Part shown: positions 1-35,332 of the stretch, one piece after another
How the letters are laid out: the number at the start of each line of letters is the position of its first letter
How positions within the stretch are numbered: position 1 is the first letter of the stretch
Assembly (NCBI GenBank): GCA_028583405.1
Contig: CM053248.1
Location: forward strand, 26,462,543-26,526,542
Direction: 5' to 3'
Origin: Pogonophryne albipinna
Taxonomy: Eukaryota > Chordata > Actinopteri > Perciformes > Artedidraconidae
DNA length: 64,000 bases
The notes under the pieces: generated by a model
Told to the model about the DNA's origin: nothing
The model's input: only the letters and a program-made list of their open reading frames with translations
The model's database searches: none
Translations under genes and position numbers: made by a program

Positions 1-474
1 CTCAGGCCTCTGGAATGTGCAGGAAAGTGTGTGTGTGAAAGTCTGTGCAGGAAAGTGAGATAACGGACGCCAGATACATTTTATTACCATCTCAGAGACA
101 CTTGTTTATTATCCTGGCTGGCTCGCGCTGATTCGCTAAGAAAAGTCATCTTTTACATCTTCCAATGAGATAGACTGACTCGGCTCCTCCGGTGATTTTT
201 GGGTATAAAAGTTGGGTTTGAATTTAGTTCATTCTCTTTTCCTCCTGCTGCCAAGACCGAAGAATCCCACCAGCACGAGAAACTAGAGCAGGGGCGCTCC
301 TAATTATATTGATTTGTATTGCATTGTATTATTGCCTTTTATAATTAAAACAGATTATTGTTTAACTGGTATCCTGGTGTTTTCTGATTTTCCCTACTGT
401 TATGATTTCAAGCAGCTCGCCAAAACGACACGCTGGGCAGAGGTGGGTTGTAAAAACCATCTTCTGCCGCAACA
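1..474 (+). mobile_element. Retroviral-type LTR, 3' part, cut by the window edge
   Basis: This is nearly identical, in reverse complement, to the left end of the element at 45639-52362, with only a few differences seen by eye. It ends in CCGCAACA, the TG...CA type of LTR end. A TATA box (TATAAAA) lies at 204-210. Its 5' part is outside the window, so it could be a solo LTR or the 3' LTR of a longer element. What follows (GTTACGGCC...) does not look like a primer-binding site, which argues against a 5' LTR. Confidence 0.8.
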
Positions 475-1150
475 GTTACGGCCAGGGGTGCCGCCAGGGA
501 TTTTGGGCCCCATGAAAATATATCACATTGGGCCCCACCACCAGGCACAGGCCACGCCAACCAAGCGCAATTGCTGTAACCACACCTCCAGAACCCAACC
601 GACTCATTTATGCTTTAAATAACTCTACCTGTACAGGCTTGCATCTATCTTGTAGTCCGATACTAACCGCACTATATTTACTGACACTGAGCTGTGAAAA
701 TATAATGTGCAGACTGCAAATTCTACTGCAGTAGAATTCACTATTTGATATAACACTAACATTCCTGACAATAGACCCCAATAGTCCTTTTTTATGGTAA
801 ATGCCTTTTTAATAAAATGTTTGAATGGAACATTCATAAATCAAAATAAGTAGGCTATAACTTAAATATACATGACCTCTTAAATTAAAATAAAGTGAAC
901 ATTAACACCAATATTATCATTTATAACATATAACATAAGCAGCAGATTTTCTAATTAAATATACATACCAACTACAAAATATGCGGGTATTAAAGTGTAA
1001 ATGGACAACAAAACGGAAATGGAAATGAAAAGGCCTGATGGTGGTGCTAAATCAGAGCAAAACTCTCTTGTCTTTCTCTCCTTTCTTTTCTTTTTTGAAA
1101 GCCTGACTTTGTTAGTCGTTGAGACATCATACACACGTAAGTACTCGCAT
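475..1150. other. Unassigned spacer, probably old repeat remnants
   Basis: No gene is supported. The start (CAGGGGTGCCGCCAGGG, about 482-498) resembles the terminal repeat of a fish hAT-type element, but no matching right end is visible nearby. The rest is AT-rich and unrecognised up to the start of the DIRS remnant. Confidence 0.35.
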
Positions 1151-1184
1151 CCCTGCCTCACATGGACGCTCGCCTCGCGCACGT

Positions 1185-1424
1185 TTGGCCTCCGGTCCTT
1201 CTGTACACGTTCCCACCCCTGGCTCTGATACCCCTACACTTATCCTGATAGCTCCACACTGGCCTGCAATGTACTGGCTGGCGGAGATATATCAGCTGCT
1301 GTGCGGGCAGCCGTGGCAGCTCCCACTACGCAGGGACATACTGTCTCAGGCGGGGGGGACGATCTTTCACCCACACCCAGAGCGCTTGGCACTATGGGCC
1401 TGGCCCGTGAGTGGTATAACCTGA
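1185..1424 (+). pseudogene. DIRS reverse transcriptase/RNase H, C-terminal remnant
   Basis: Translation gives the block LIAPHWPA, then a tryptophan-rich stretch and QAGGTIFHPHPERLALW, which is the conserved end of the DIRS RT-RNase H polyprotein. The preceding part of the same domain (WPPVLLYTFPPLALIP, from about 1187) lies in another frame, so there is at least one frameshift. The reading frame ends at 1424 and overlaps the recombinase frame, as is usual in DIRS elements. All polymerase motifs are missing upstream. Confidence 0.75.
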
Positions 1425-2248
1425 ATACAGTGGGACTCCCTCAGAAGGTGATAAACACTATTCAGAGTGTAAGAGCTTCCTCCACCAGGTCTCTCTATGA
1501 CTGTAAGTGGAGGGTGTTTGAGGAGTGGTGCCTTCAAAAAGGACACATCTCTTTTCAATGTCCTGTTGGGGTTATTTTATCATTTCTAAAGGACTTAATT
1601 GATAAACACAGAGCTTTCTCTACGATCAAAGTGTACCTGGCTGCTATTGCTGCATGCCATGTGGGCTTTGAGGGAAAGACGACTAGCCAACATCCTTTGG
1701 TCTGCCGTTTTATGAAAGGGGCTCGCAGGCTCCTCCCTGTTTCCAGGTCACTGGTGCCCTTATGGGACTTGGCAGTGGTTTTAGATGGGCTCACTCGACC
1801 TCCATTTGAACCCCTGGAAGAAGCTGACATGAAACACCTGTCACTGAAGACAGTGCTGTTACTGGCTCTGGCATCTGCCAAGCGAGTCAGTGACATTCAT
1901 GCACTCTCTGTACATCCTTCATGCACTCAGTTTCCCCCGGGGCAAACGAGAGTGTTGCTGAAGCCCAACCCTGCCTTTATACCTAAGGTGGTTGGCTCAT
2001 GTACCCCCATTGACATTGTGGCATTTCCTCCGCCACTGTGTTCCTTTGAGGAACAGCGGCCGAATTTGCTGTGTCCAGTTCGTGCTTTACGCATCTATAT
2101 GGACAGGTCAAAAGAGTTTCGTTGTAATGACCAACTCTTTATATCCTGGGCTAACCCTCAGAAGGGCAAGCCCGTTACCAGGCAACGGCTCTCCCACTGG
2201 ATTGTGGAAGCGATTGCTCTGGCTTATACGAGTCAGGGTTTGCAGTAG
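1301..2248 (+). pseudogene. DIRS tyrosine recombinase, N-terminal portion (broken by insertion)
   Basis: An open frame of 315 codons matches the phage-integrase-like recombinase of DIRS elements. It has a SAM-like N-terminal DNA-binding region (YDCKWRVFEEWC near residue 70) and the first catalytic arginine in ASAKRVSDIHAL near residue 190. The frame stops at 2246-2248, in the first bases of the inserted hAT element. The missing catalytic residues are found beyond the insertion at 3777-3990. Codon 1 is arbitrary, because the true start lies within the RT overlap. Confidence 0.8.
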
Positions 2249-3775
2249 GGCTGCACGGTATTGAAAAAAACTGACAACGCGATTTTTTCCCCCCCTGCGG
2301 TATATATTGCGGTTTTTTTAACCTGTTAAGCCCCAAAGTCCACGCGGGTACTTTACTTTTTTTTTTCACGACAGTGTCTCAGGGGATCGTAATATTTAAG
2401 AACCTATTAATGTGTTATACCAGATTAACGGAAATAATCTCAGCTAACTGACGATACAAACCATTTTTACCAAAACAAAACACAAGTCTCATAAGAAGCA
2501 TCTAAATGACCCCTGAGCGAAAAATGCTAACGCACTTTGGCACAGAACTCAAGATAAAAGTACCCTTATTACTTATCGTAGCTGCACATACAAGATATCC
2601 GATTAAAGCTGAGACTCCACAGATCATTTAGGTATATAGTATCATCACTGAGTGATCCGGACTCAGACAGGGGAAGCAAACAGACATCACAACACGTACC
2701 TTTACGGAGCTTCTAGGGAGATCGTCTCACCGTAGCTGTCAATCTGATCAAAAGACGTGTTCAATGGCATTAAAACGAGAAAGAAAAAACGCGGCTGAAT
2801 CGGTTAATCCATAGGTTTTTAACGTCTCTGTATAAAAAAATGATTTAATTTATAATCCATAATTCAATTTTTATGTAAATATCGCAGCGCAAAAGTTAGC
2901 TGCTAATGGTAGCCACCAGAGTGGCTGCTGCTTCCGGTCTTGGCATGTTGCTTACCCTCAAATAAGGGGGTTCATCTGTGAATGAAGAAGAGTGGTAAGG
3001 GATCCAAGAGATTAAACGTATTTGTTACGACCCATTAAACTATAGGAAGCTTCTTGGAAGTAAATCTTCATTCTCTCCGGTATTGTCCTCCTGTGCCTCG
3101 CTCATTTTTTACCAGTGTTTTGATGGTCTGCAAACTAGCGAGGCGGGGCCTGCTGTGATCTGATCAAGAATGATTGTGATTGGTAGTTTGCTGTGCATGC
3201 AGGGGAAGTTCTACACACACCAACAGATAAACAAATAAGGAGTGAGAGTGACGCGTAGCCAAAACCGGAAGCTGCATACACTCTGGTGGCTACCATTAGC
3301 AGCTAACTTTTGTGCTCCGATTTTTACATAAAAATGGAATTATGGATTATAAACAATTGCTTCAAAGCCACAGATACATTATCAACCTATGGATCAACCG
3401 ATTCAGCCGCGTTTTTTCTTTCTCGTTTTAATGCCATTGAACACGTCTTTTGATCAGATTGACAGCTACGGTGAGACGATCTCCAGTAAAAGCTCCGTAA
3501 AAGGTACGTGTTGTGATGTCTGTGTTTGCTTTCCCTGTTGCGAGATCGGATCGCTTAGATACTATACTTAAATAATCTGTGGAGTCTCAGCTTTAATCGG
3601 ATATATTGTATGTGCAGTTTTGATAAGTAATAAGGGTATCTTTATTTTGAATTCTGTGCTAAAGTGCGTTAGCATTTTTTTTTAAAATGAATAAAACCGC
3701 ACGTCCCTGCGGTGTGAATACCGCGCATGCGCATACCGCGGTTATCGCTATGACACGGTATATCGTTCAGCCCTA
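2246..3775. mobile_element. Non-autonomous hAT element inserted in the DIRS recombinase
   Basis: The ends are TAGGGCTG... and ...CAGCCCTA, flanked by a perfect 8-bp duplication GTTTGCAG (2238-2245 and 3776-3783), which is diagnostic of hAT transposition. There is no transposase frame. Most of the element is a fold-back: roughly 2500-2960 is repeated inverted at roughly 3240-3680, including the block around AAGCTGAGACTCCACAGAT and its complement. Confidence 0.9.
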
Positions 3776-3776
3776 G

Positions 3777-3990
3777 TTTGCAGGCACCAACGGGCCTGCG
3801 TGCTCATTCTACTCGTGGACTGGCTACATCCTGGGCTTTGTTCAAGGGTGTTTCCATCCAAGACATTTGTGCAGCAGCGAGCTGGTCCTCGCCGCTCACT
3901 TTTGTCCGCTTTTACAGGCTAGATGTCTCTGCTCCAAGTGTGGCCCGTGCAGTGCTGGGCCCCGTGTTGAGACAGGGTTCTACCTGTTAA
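3777..3990 (+). pseudogene. DIRS tyrosine recombinase, C-terminal portion
   Basis: This continues the recombinase after the hAT insertion. It carries the H-x-x-R motif (AHSTRGLATSWAL) and the tail ASWSSPLTFVRFYRLDV, which contains the catalytic tyrosine. The 8-bp target duplication GTTTGCAG lies at the two junctions, so the two halves are in the same reading frame apart from the insertion. The frame ends at 3990, about 100 bp before the element's inverted repeats. Confidence 0.8.
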
Positions 3991-4086
3991 GTTCTGGTTG
4001 TTTTGGTGATTTTCTAGATAAGCATGTCTAGCAATACGGGAGTTTCAATATCCCATAGTGAGACATCGAACGGAGTGTTATGAATG

Positions 4087-4394
4087 AGAACTATAGGTTA
4101 CTTACGTAACCCCAGTTCTCAGAGTAACATGAAGTGAGATGTCTCACCAGACGGCCCTTCTTGCTAAGGCGAAGCGAGAAGAGGTGCTTATTTTGAATGA
4201 CGCTGCGTCGTAGCGCAGGCTACTTAAAGGGTGGGTGGATTCCCTGACGTTGACGTCAAGATCACCAGCCAATCAGGATTGGCGTAATGAGATTGATGCT
4301 TCTGTTTGCATACACGTTGAGGCGCATCCCATAGTGAGACATCTCACTTCATGTTACTCTGAGAACTGGGGTTACGTAAGTAACCTATAGTTCT
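4087..4394. repeat. DIRS inverted terminal repeats
   Basis: A 61-bp perfect inverted repeat (4087-4147 against 4334-4394, beginning AGAACTATAGG) surrounds a spacer of about 190 bp. The word CATAGTGAGACAT occurs twice, near 4055 and 4330. This fits the terminal repeat and internal complementary region used by DIRS elements for circular intermediates. Confidence 0.75.
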
Positions 4395-4540
4395 GAAAAT
4401 ATTTTTATTTCTGATGATATTTTTGTTATGTTGCAAGCAAACCTTATTGTTGCAATAAACTGAAAAAATGGCACACTGTATATGAATAGTGAATTAAAAC
4501 GAGAGACTAGTGTCTATCTCTAAATCTGAAGAACATTTAA

Positions 4541-5161
4541 CCCTTGTGTTGTGTTCGAAAGCTGCTATCGTTCATGGTGTTCGCGGGTCAATGTTGACCC
4601 ATGATTTACCTCAGTCCAAAACACTCCAAAATAATGACTATCATCCAATATTGCTTTAACTACATCATAACTTATTATGCATTCATAACCGTACAATCCT
4701 GTTGTAATTTAATTGTATGGCCCCAAAACATTACACTACATATTGCACACGTGCATGTGTGTGTTCAGGTTCAAGTGTTAGTGTACATATTCTTTGTGAA
4801 AGGTTGAGTTCCCGTGGGGGGAGGGGGCCAGAGGGATGGGAGACCAGGTGCATGTTGCGAAAAAATTATTGTTACAGTGGATGAGGGGGGTCGGGTGTCT
4901 AAAGTCAAAGATGAATCTTGATTGGGCCAAATATGACCCCGAGTCACCCACAATAATTCTGCAGGGACTCCCCAGACCCCAACACCAAATTATAGACTAG
5001 ATTAGAGACCTTCCGACTTGGCTAAAATTGTAAAAATCTGTTTTGTAGTGTTTATATAGCTGTTGTGGAGGACATCATTAAGCCTTGTTCCGGTAAAAAA
5101 AAAAAAATTATATAATTTGAACTTGAAACAGGTCACCGGAGACCCGAACACAACATAAGGG
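4541..5161. mobile_element. Short inverted-repeat DNA transposon (TTAA type, piggyBac-like or Kolobok-like)
   Basis: The terminal repeats are CCCTTGTGTTGTGTTCG on the left and CGAACACAACATAAGGG on the right. The left end is preceded by TTAA (4537-4540), but the right flank does not repeat it, so the family assignment is tentative. There is no transposase frame. Confidence 0.6.
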
Positions 5162-6015
5162 CATGGTAATGGATATGTCTGTGTCATGTTTAAAGCTCAT
5201 TTTGTTTGTACACTTGGGGGCAGTGCAACACAAATTAAACACAACACCAGCGACATATTATTAGCTTTTGAAGTTAAAGAGTTGTTTGTGACTGTAGGCC
5301 GGTTGGTGCTTAAGAGGAAGTTTACTGAAAACATACCTGCTGTGGCCTAATTCCACGCTTTTGAGAAGCATAAAGAGTGAAGAACAATAGAGCTGCGGCT
5401 GTCAAACCGAAAAAAGGAGCTGCAAGATGCTCAAACAAGCTGAGTGGAAACTACAGGGTCAGAGATCATTCTCTGTGAGTGGATCTTTTCACAATAAACA
5501 CAGAGACATTCTCACGCCCATGCTCTATTGGTTACATAAACTGAGTCATTACTGCAGCTTTAAATACAACAAACAGTTTCCATTGTTTTTCTTCTTGTTT
5601 TATACTGGTTGTTTCTATTATGTGTTATGTTGTGTGTAATTTTGAAATTAAAGTTTTGGAACTGAAAGTTGGATAAAGACACATTTTGTATAGAAGATAC
5701 ATCTGTGTAGGACACACAGAGTATAATAGATGTAAGGGGGGGGTAAAAAACAAAATAAACAATGTTCAATTGCAAATAAAGCTAAGCAGGACAGATAATG
5801 TCTTTCCATCTTTGGGAAGGGTGGTGATTTCGAGTCCAAAGAAGTTATTTTTACTAGTAACAAAATACAAATTGAGCTCTTTGGTGGGAAAATGCTGCAG
5901 AGCTGAGTTTGAAAAATGATTGTATGAGGCAGAAAGGAATGTTCCATGTCAGGACAAATCCCATTGCAAATAATTGAATCTCCAACCATTTAAAATGAAA
6001 TGACTCAGTGACTGT
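5162..6015. other. Intergenic DNA downstream of rnf157
   Basis: No gene or clear repeat was recognised. The interval is AT-rich and contains only short chance reading frames. It lies just beyond the inferred end of the rnf157 transcript. Confidence 0.4.
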
Positions 6016-7755
6016 GTAGTTGCAAAAACTTTATTGTCCGTTTGATGTTTTCTTTGACATTTTCACCCATAGTTCTCGAAAAGTGGGGGTCTTGCAGATT
6101 TGGACCCATTCCTTTGATATCATACTGTGACTGGTACCAGAGAACGGCTTCATCTACACATTCGATCTGTGATCACATGACTGGTTGCAGCTTGGATATA
6201 CTAATGCAGTCCTCCTGACCTACCAGTCCGGGTCGAGGGAGTAGGGCTCCTGAAACCGATATAACACTGCAGAGGGATATGGTCCGGCTTTATGTGTGTG
6301 CAGTGATCCATCATCCAGTTTTCTATATGGGTGCAGGCGGACCTAGACTAACATGCTTACTCTACTATCGCCTCATGCACCGCAAAGTGTGTTGTCTAGG
6401 AAACAGATAATAGTGCATTAAATGTTGATATTGTCGCTTTTTCAGTTTTTTGTTATGAGAGTGTGTAAACCTTAACACATTTTCACATGTTTTCATCCAC
6501 ATTCTAGTAAACGACAGTGTTTTGCAACAAATTAAAATTATGGGAACGGAGAACATCGACAACTTGTGAGCTATACATTAAAGTTTTACAAATCAAACAA
6601 CTAAAGGCTTCACAAACGAGGAGAAAGGGGCTCGTAGAGATTATGTTAATATGAACAAAATGCCAGCTAACAGTGTGGCCTAAATCTCACGTTTAGGTTC
6701 TCAAATTCACCGTATCATGTTTTCCTCACAATAAATCCCTTCCCAAAAAAAAAAAGATTAAACATAGAATTAAACACATTGAAATGTCTGGATTTGAATG
6801 CAACGGGCCAGTTTGAACTGCACATGAGATGCAGCTCCGGCATCGGTATTGCTTGATGGTTTTTGTTGGATTCCAGTTGCACTACGGTAATACTGACATG
6901 CTTAGAGGGAGCTGAAGAAAGAGAGTTTGGCGCGGTTGGTGTGTTTGTGTTAATAGAACCAGCTCAGGGGTTCAAAGTTCACGTTGAATTCCAGTTGAGA
7001 TGACAATTTAAATGTCATGTACTTTCCCCTTCTAAGAGATCAACGTTCATCGTCTTACATTCTGTGTTTTTTTCCTTTATTTTCAGTCCATTTCTGTTCA
7101 TTTTGGCCGCCATTTCCTGGCTCCTCTGCCGCCTTACAAGTCCAAGGCTGTTTGGAAAATAATGGCGGGAAAAGAGAAACATCTGCAGAGGTTGCATGCG
7201 AAGCCGAGACGGGCGCTCCCTGATCCGAAGAGACGAGTCAGCACGTTTTAGTTTGCCAAGGTGTCCGGTGTGAGCTGATTTTAAAGTAGTGTACAAACAC
7301 TTGTTCAACATACAGTTTATAAGAGAGAAGAAGAAGTACATCAGTAATAAATCAGATTGCCGATCACAGTAGCCCCTGACTGTTTGTCTGGTAAGAGAGG
7401 AGAGGAAAGGAGAGGAGAGGAGCAGCATGTATTTTTTAGAGATAGTGTCACAATACAAAGCTCTCATTGGTTAGACCTACAGGTAATAAATAATAACATA
7501 GCAATGGGCTAAACACAACAAAAACGAAACAATAATGTTGAGCTAAAAGTGCACAGACGACATGTTTTGCCCTTCTGTTCCTCTTTCCTCCTCTTTCTTC
7601 CTCGGGAGGAGTTTAAGTGCCAGCAGCGACAATCAAGACAGTTGGTATAGTGGGGTGGGGGGGTTCCCTGCAGGACAATATCCAGCAATGCAGCACTATG
7701 GCAGGGTAAGCTGAGACTGGACGGAGAAGTCTGTGTTTCCGTGTGTGTTAGTGTG
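6016..7755 (-). other. rnf157: rnf157 3' untranslated region (inferred)
   Basis: This is the sequence after the rnf157 stop codon on the minus strand. A candidate poly(A) signal AATAAA (TTTATT on the plus strand) lies at 6030-6035, about 1.7 kb from the stop. There are other TTTATT matches in the interval, so the true end is uncertain. Confidence 0.5.
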
Positions 7756-32940
<25,185 letters not shown>

Positions 32941-34104
32941 TTCCAGTCAAATAAAGACCACACGGATTAACTGGCATAACACTTCTTCGGGTACGCTTTG
33001 ATCGCGGCGTCTCTTTTATTCCCTATCGTTTAATCCAGTCCGTGCTGCCCTGCATGCATGTCCATTTCTATCGGGTCCAAGCCCCGCCGTGAATGTGACC
33101 GTCCTGGGGGATTAGTTATCCAGCTGCTTATCCTTCCCCGGTCACCAGCTCGTTTTTGAGGCAGAAAACAGCCGTAGTTGTCCCTTTAACAGCGGAGAGG
33201 CACTCTCATGGCGAGCCGCAATCAAAGCGATAATTCTCCGTGACTGGTTTACTCTACGGGCGAGTGCGTGGCTCAAAACAGCCGTGTGCTCGTCGACATC
33301 TCCCGGCCCACTGTTTGTTGGTCACACACTATACAGTCTATGGTCACACATCATCCCCGGTGCCTCTCATTGTTGGATCCTGTCAGAGAGGTCCGAGGCT
33401 TCCTATGACGTAAGGCAGGCACAAATCCGGGCCGTGGTTTTTGCGCAGTCCTCCTCTCTCCAGCAGCAGCAGATAGTGCCGACCCACTTTGTAACGTGAC
33501 CTTCCTACGCCAAATGTGCGAGTAGTGCTGACTGCAGTGCAGAGAGGACGGGACTATGCTATACACACCGAGCAAAAACCACATTACCCTCTAAACATGG
33601 GTGGAGCATGGCAGTAGAAAACTCAATTCAGCGTACAAAACGGGAAAGGTTGTTGCTGTGCTTTTTTTGTACCGCAACAAGTAGTGCCACAGGAACCAAA
33701 CTCTAAGCGACCCTGGATTCACAGCAACACTGTCCGGCCTTGATAAACTACAAAAAAAACACTTAACTCATGACAACTAGCTTATATGAATGAAACTAAA
33801 GAGAACAAAGGCAGCAGTTTGTCCAATATTATCGTTTAAAGCTACTCCCTGTCGACAGAGGGCAGTGCTGTGGCAGAAGTTGAGCAGCCAATCAGAAGAG
33901 GCCAACACGGGCGCAAGAATGAAAGAGGAAAAAGAAGCTTTATTGCCGCCATTTCAGGTGAAACCAGTGCGGCAGAGACGACAGCCAGTGTCATAATATC
34001 CCAAAAATCTGCAATAATTACACAAATTGGAGATTAACAGACAAGCAAAACGGTTGGGCCTAACGGGTTGGACTGGGCTGCTGTGTTGACTGGAGACAGA
34101 CACA
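32941..34104. promoter_or_regulatory. Divergent promoter interval between rnf157 and srsf2
   Basis: The start codons of rnf157 (minus) and srsf2 (plus) face away from each other across 1164 bp. The interval is richer in CpG than the neighbouring introns, especially at 32990-33580. It must contain both 5' UTRs and both promoters. No clear TATA box was found for either gene. Short frames here are not supported as genes. Confidence 0.65.
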
Positions 34105-35332
34105 ATGAGCTACGGAAGGGCGCCGCCAGACGTTGAGGGGATGACCTCCCTGAAAGTGGACAACCTGACGTACCGTACTTCACCGGAGACTCTGCGCCGA
34201 GTTTTTGAGAAGTACGGCCGTGTGGGAGATGTTTACATCCCCCGGGACAGGTACACTAAGGAGAGCCGCGGGTTCGCCTTCGTGCGATTCCTTGACAAGC
34301 GCGACGCCGAGGACGCAATGGATTCTATGGACGGCGCGCTGCTGGACGGGCGGGAGCTCCGGGTGCAGATGGCCCGCTACGGGAGACCCCCGGACTCCAT
34401 GTACAGCCGGAGAGGGGCTCCACCGCGCAGATCCGGAGGGGGGTACGGCGGACGCAGGAGGTAAATACTGTTGTGGATACTAGGTTTAGCTGTGGCGTAT
34501 TGTTGCTATAGGAGGGGGTCAACATTGTACAAAACATAACTAACCTTGTCATCTTCAGCTTCTTTTCCATGTCTGTTAGTGTTTCTCAAGTTGAAGCAAC
34601 CCTTTCAGTTTAACAGGACAGTTCATTTATCATTATGTAGTTACTATTATTTGTTGTAGCTTTACTTACATATAGTTGCTGTGGATATAATATAGTAAGT
34701 CTGCATCTAACCATTGTTTTAATATCTAGTAATCTGCAAGTATTGGGAGTCATTCATCATCCATTTTTGATTTTGTAGGCATGGGACAATATTATACTGA
34801 CTAAGATTCTGCCATTGACGAAATTATTCTGATTATTTTCAAAATAGACTTTAAAAACTGAATACAAATACTAAGCATTGCATTACAGATATGAGCACCT
34901 GCATAACTAAAATACACTTTAAAACAGCAAAATTGTCTAAGACTTGGTGTGAGGATATTCACGATTATCCTGTGTTCTTTTTCTCTGACAATAAGTCTTG
35001 TCAGTTTCCATCTTATTTTGGTTTGTTCTTCTCTCTGTATTCCCAGTCGTTCAGCCAGCCCTCGACGTCGCAGACGTAGCCGCTCCAGGAGCAGGAGCCG
35101 ATCCCGCTCCAGGAGCCGCCACCACTACAGCCGCTCCAGGTCTCACTCCGACTCCAGGTCTAAGTCCAAGTCCAGGACCCCAAGACGAAGCAAGACAAAA
35201 TCTCCCTCAAAGTCCCGGTCTTCTAGGTCAAGGAGTCGAACCCCGCCTTCAAACAGAGGGTCCAAATCGAGGTCCCGCTCCAAATCCAAGAGTAGGCCAA
35301 AATCTCCAGAGGACAACGGAGCAGAGACTTAA
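34105..35332 (+). CDS. srsf2: SRSF2 (SC35), serine/arginine-rich splicing factor
   Basis: This is a nuclear-speckle SR protein that binds exonic splicing enhancers and promotes splice-site choice. Exon 1 is 34105-34460 and exon 2 is 35047-35332, joined at AGGAG|GTAAAT and TTCCCAG|TCG. The product is 213 residues against 221 in human. The RRM spans residues 14-92, with RNP2 (LKVDNLTY) and RNP1 (RGFAFVRF), and is very close to human. A short glycine/arginine hinge ends exon 1. Exon 2 is the RS domain, with [10 protein letters not shown] runs and the tail [10 protein letters not shown]. The paralogue srsf8 is excluded by the vertebrate srsf2 intron and the neighbouring genes. Confidence 0.97.

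Larger units (their letters stand above)
1150..4394 (+). mobile_element. DIRS-type retrotransposon, 3' part, interrupted by a hAT element
   Basis: The order is typical of the 3' half of a DIRS element: the end of a reverse transcriptase/RNase H, an overlapping tyrosine recombinase, then inverted repeats at 4087-4147 and 4334-4394. The 5' part (gag and most of RT) is missing, so the left boundary is approximate. DIRS elements integrate with a tyrosine recombinase instead of an integrase, so no target duplication is expected. A hAT insertion at 2246-3775 divides the recombinase. The element can no longer be autonomous. Confidence 0.85.

Noticed and set aside
4087..4394. Inverted repeat considered as a rho-independent-type terminator or a CRISPR-like repeat
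   Set aside because: This is eukaryotic DNA and the repeat is the terminal structure of the DIRS element. No CRISPR array is present in the window.
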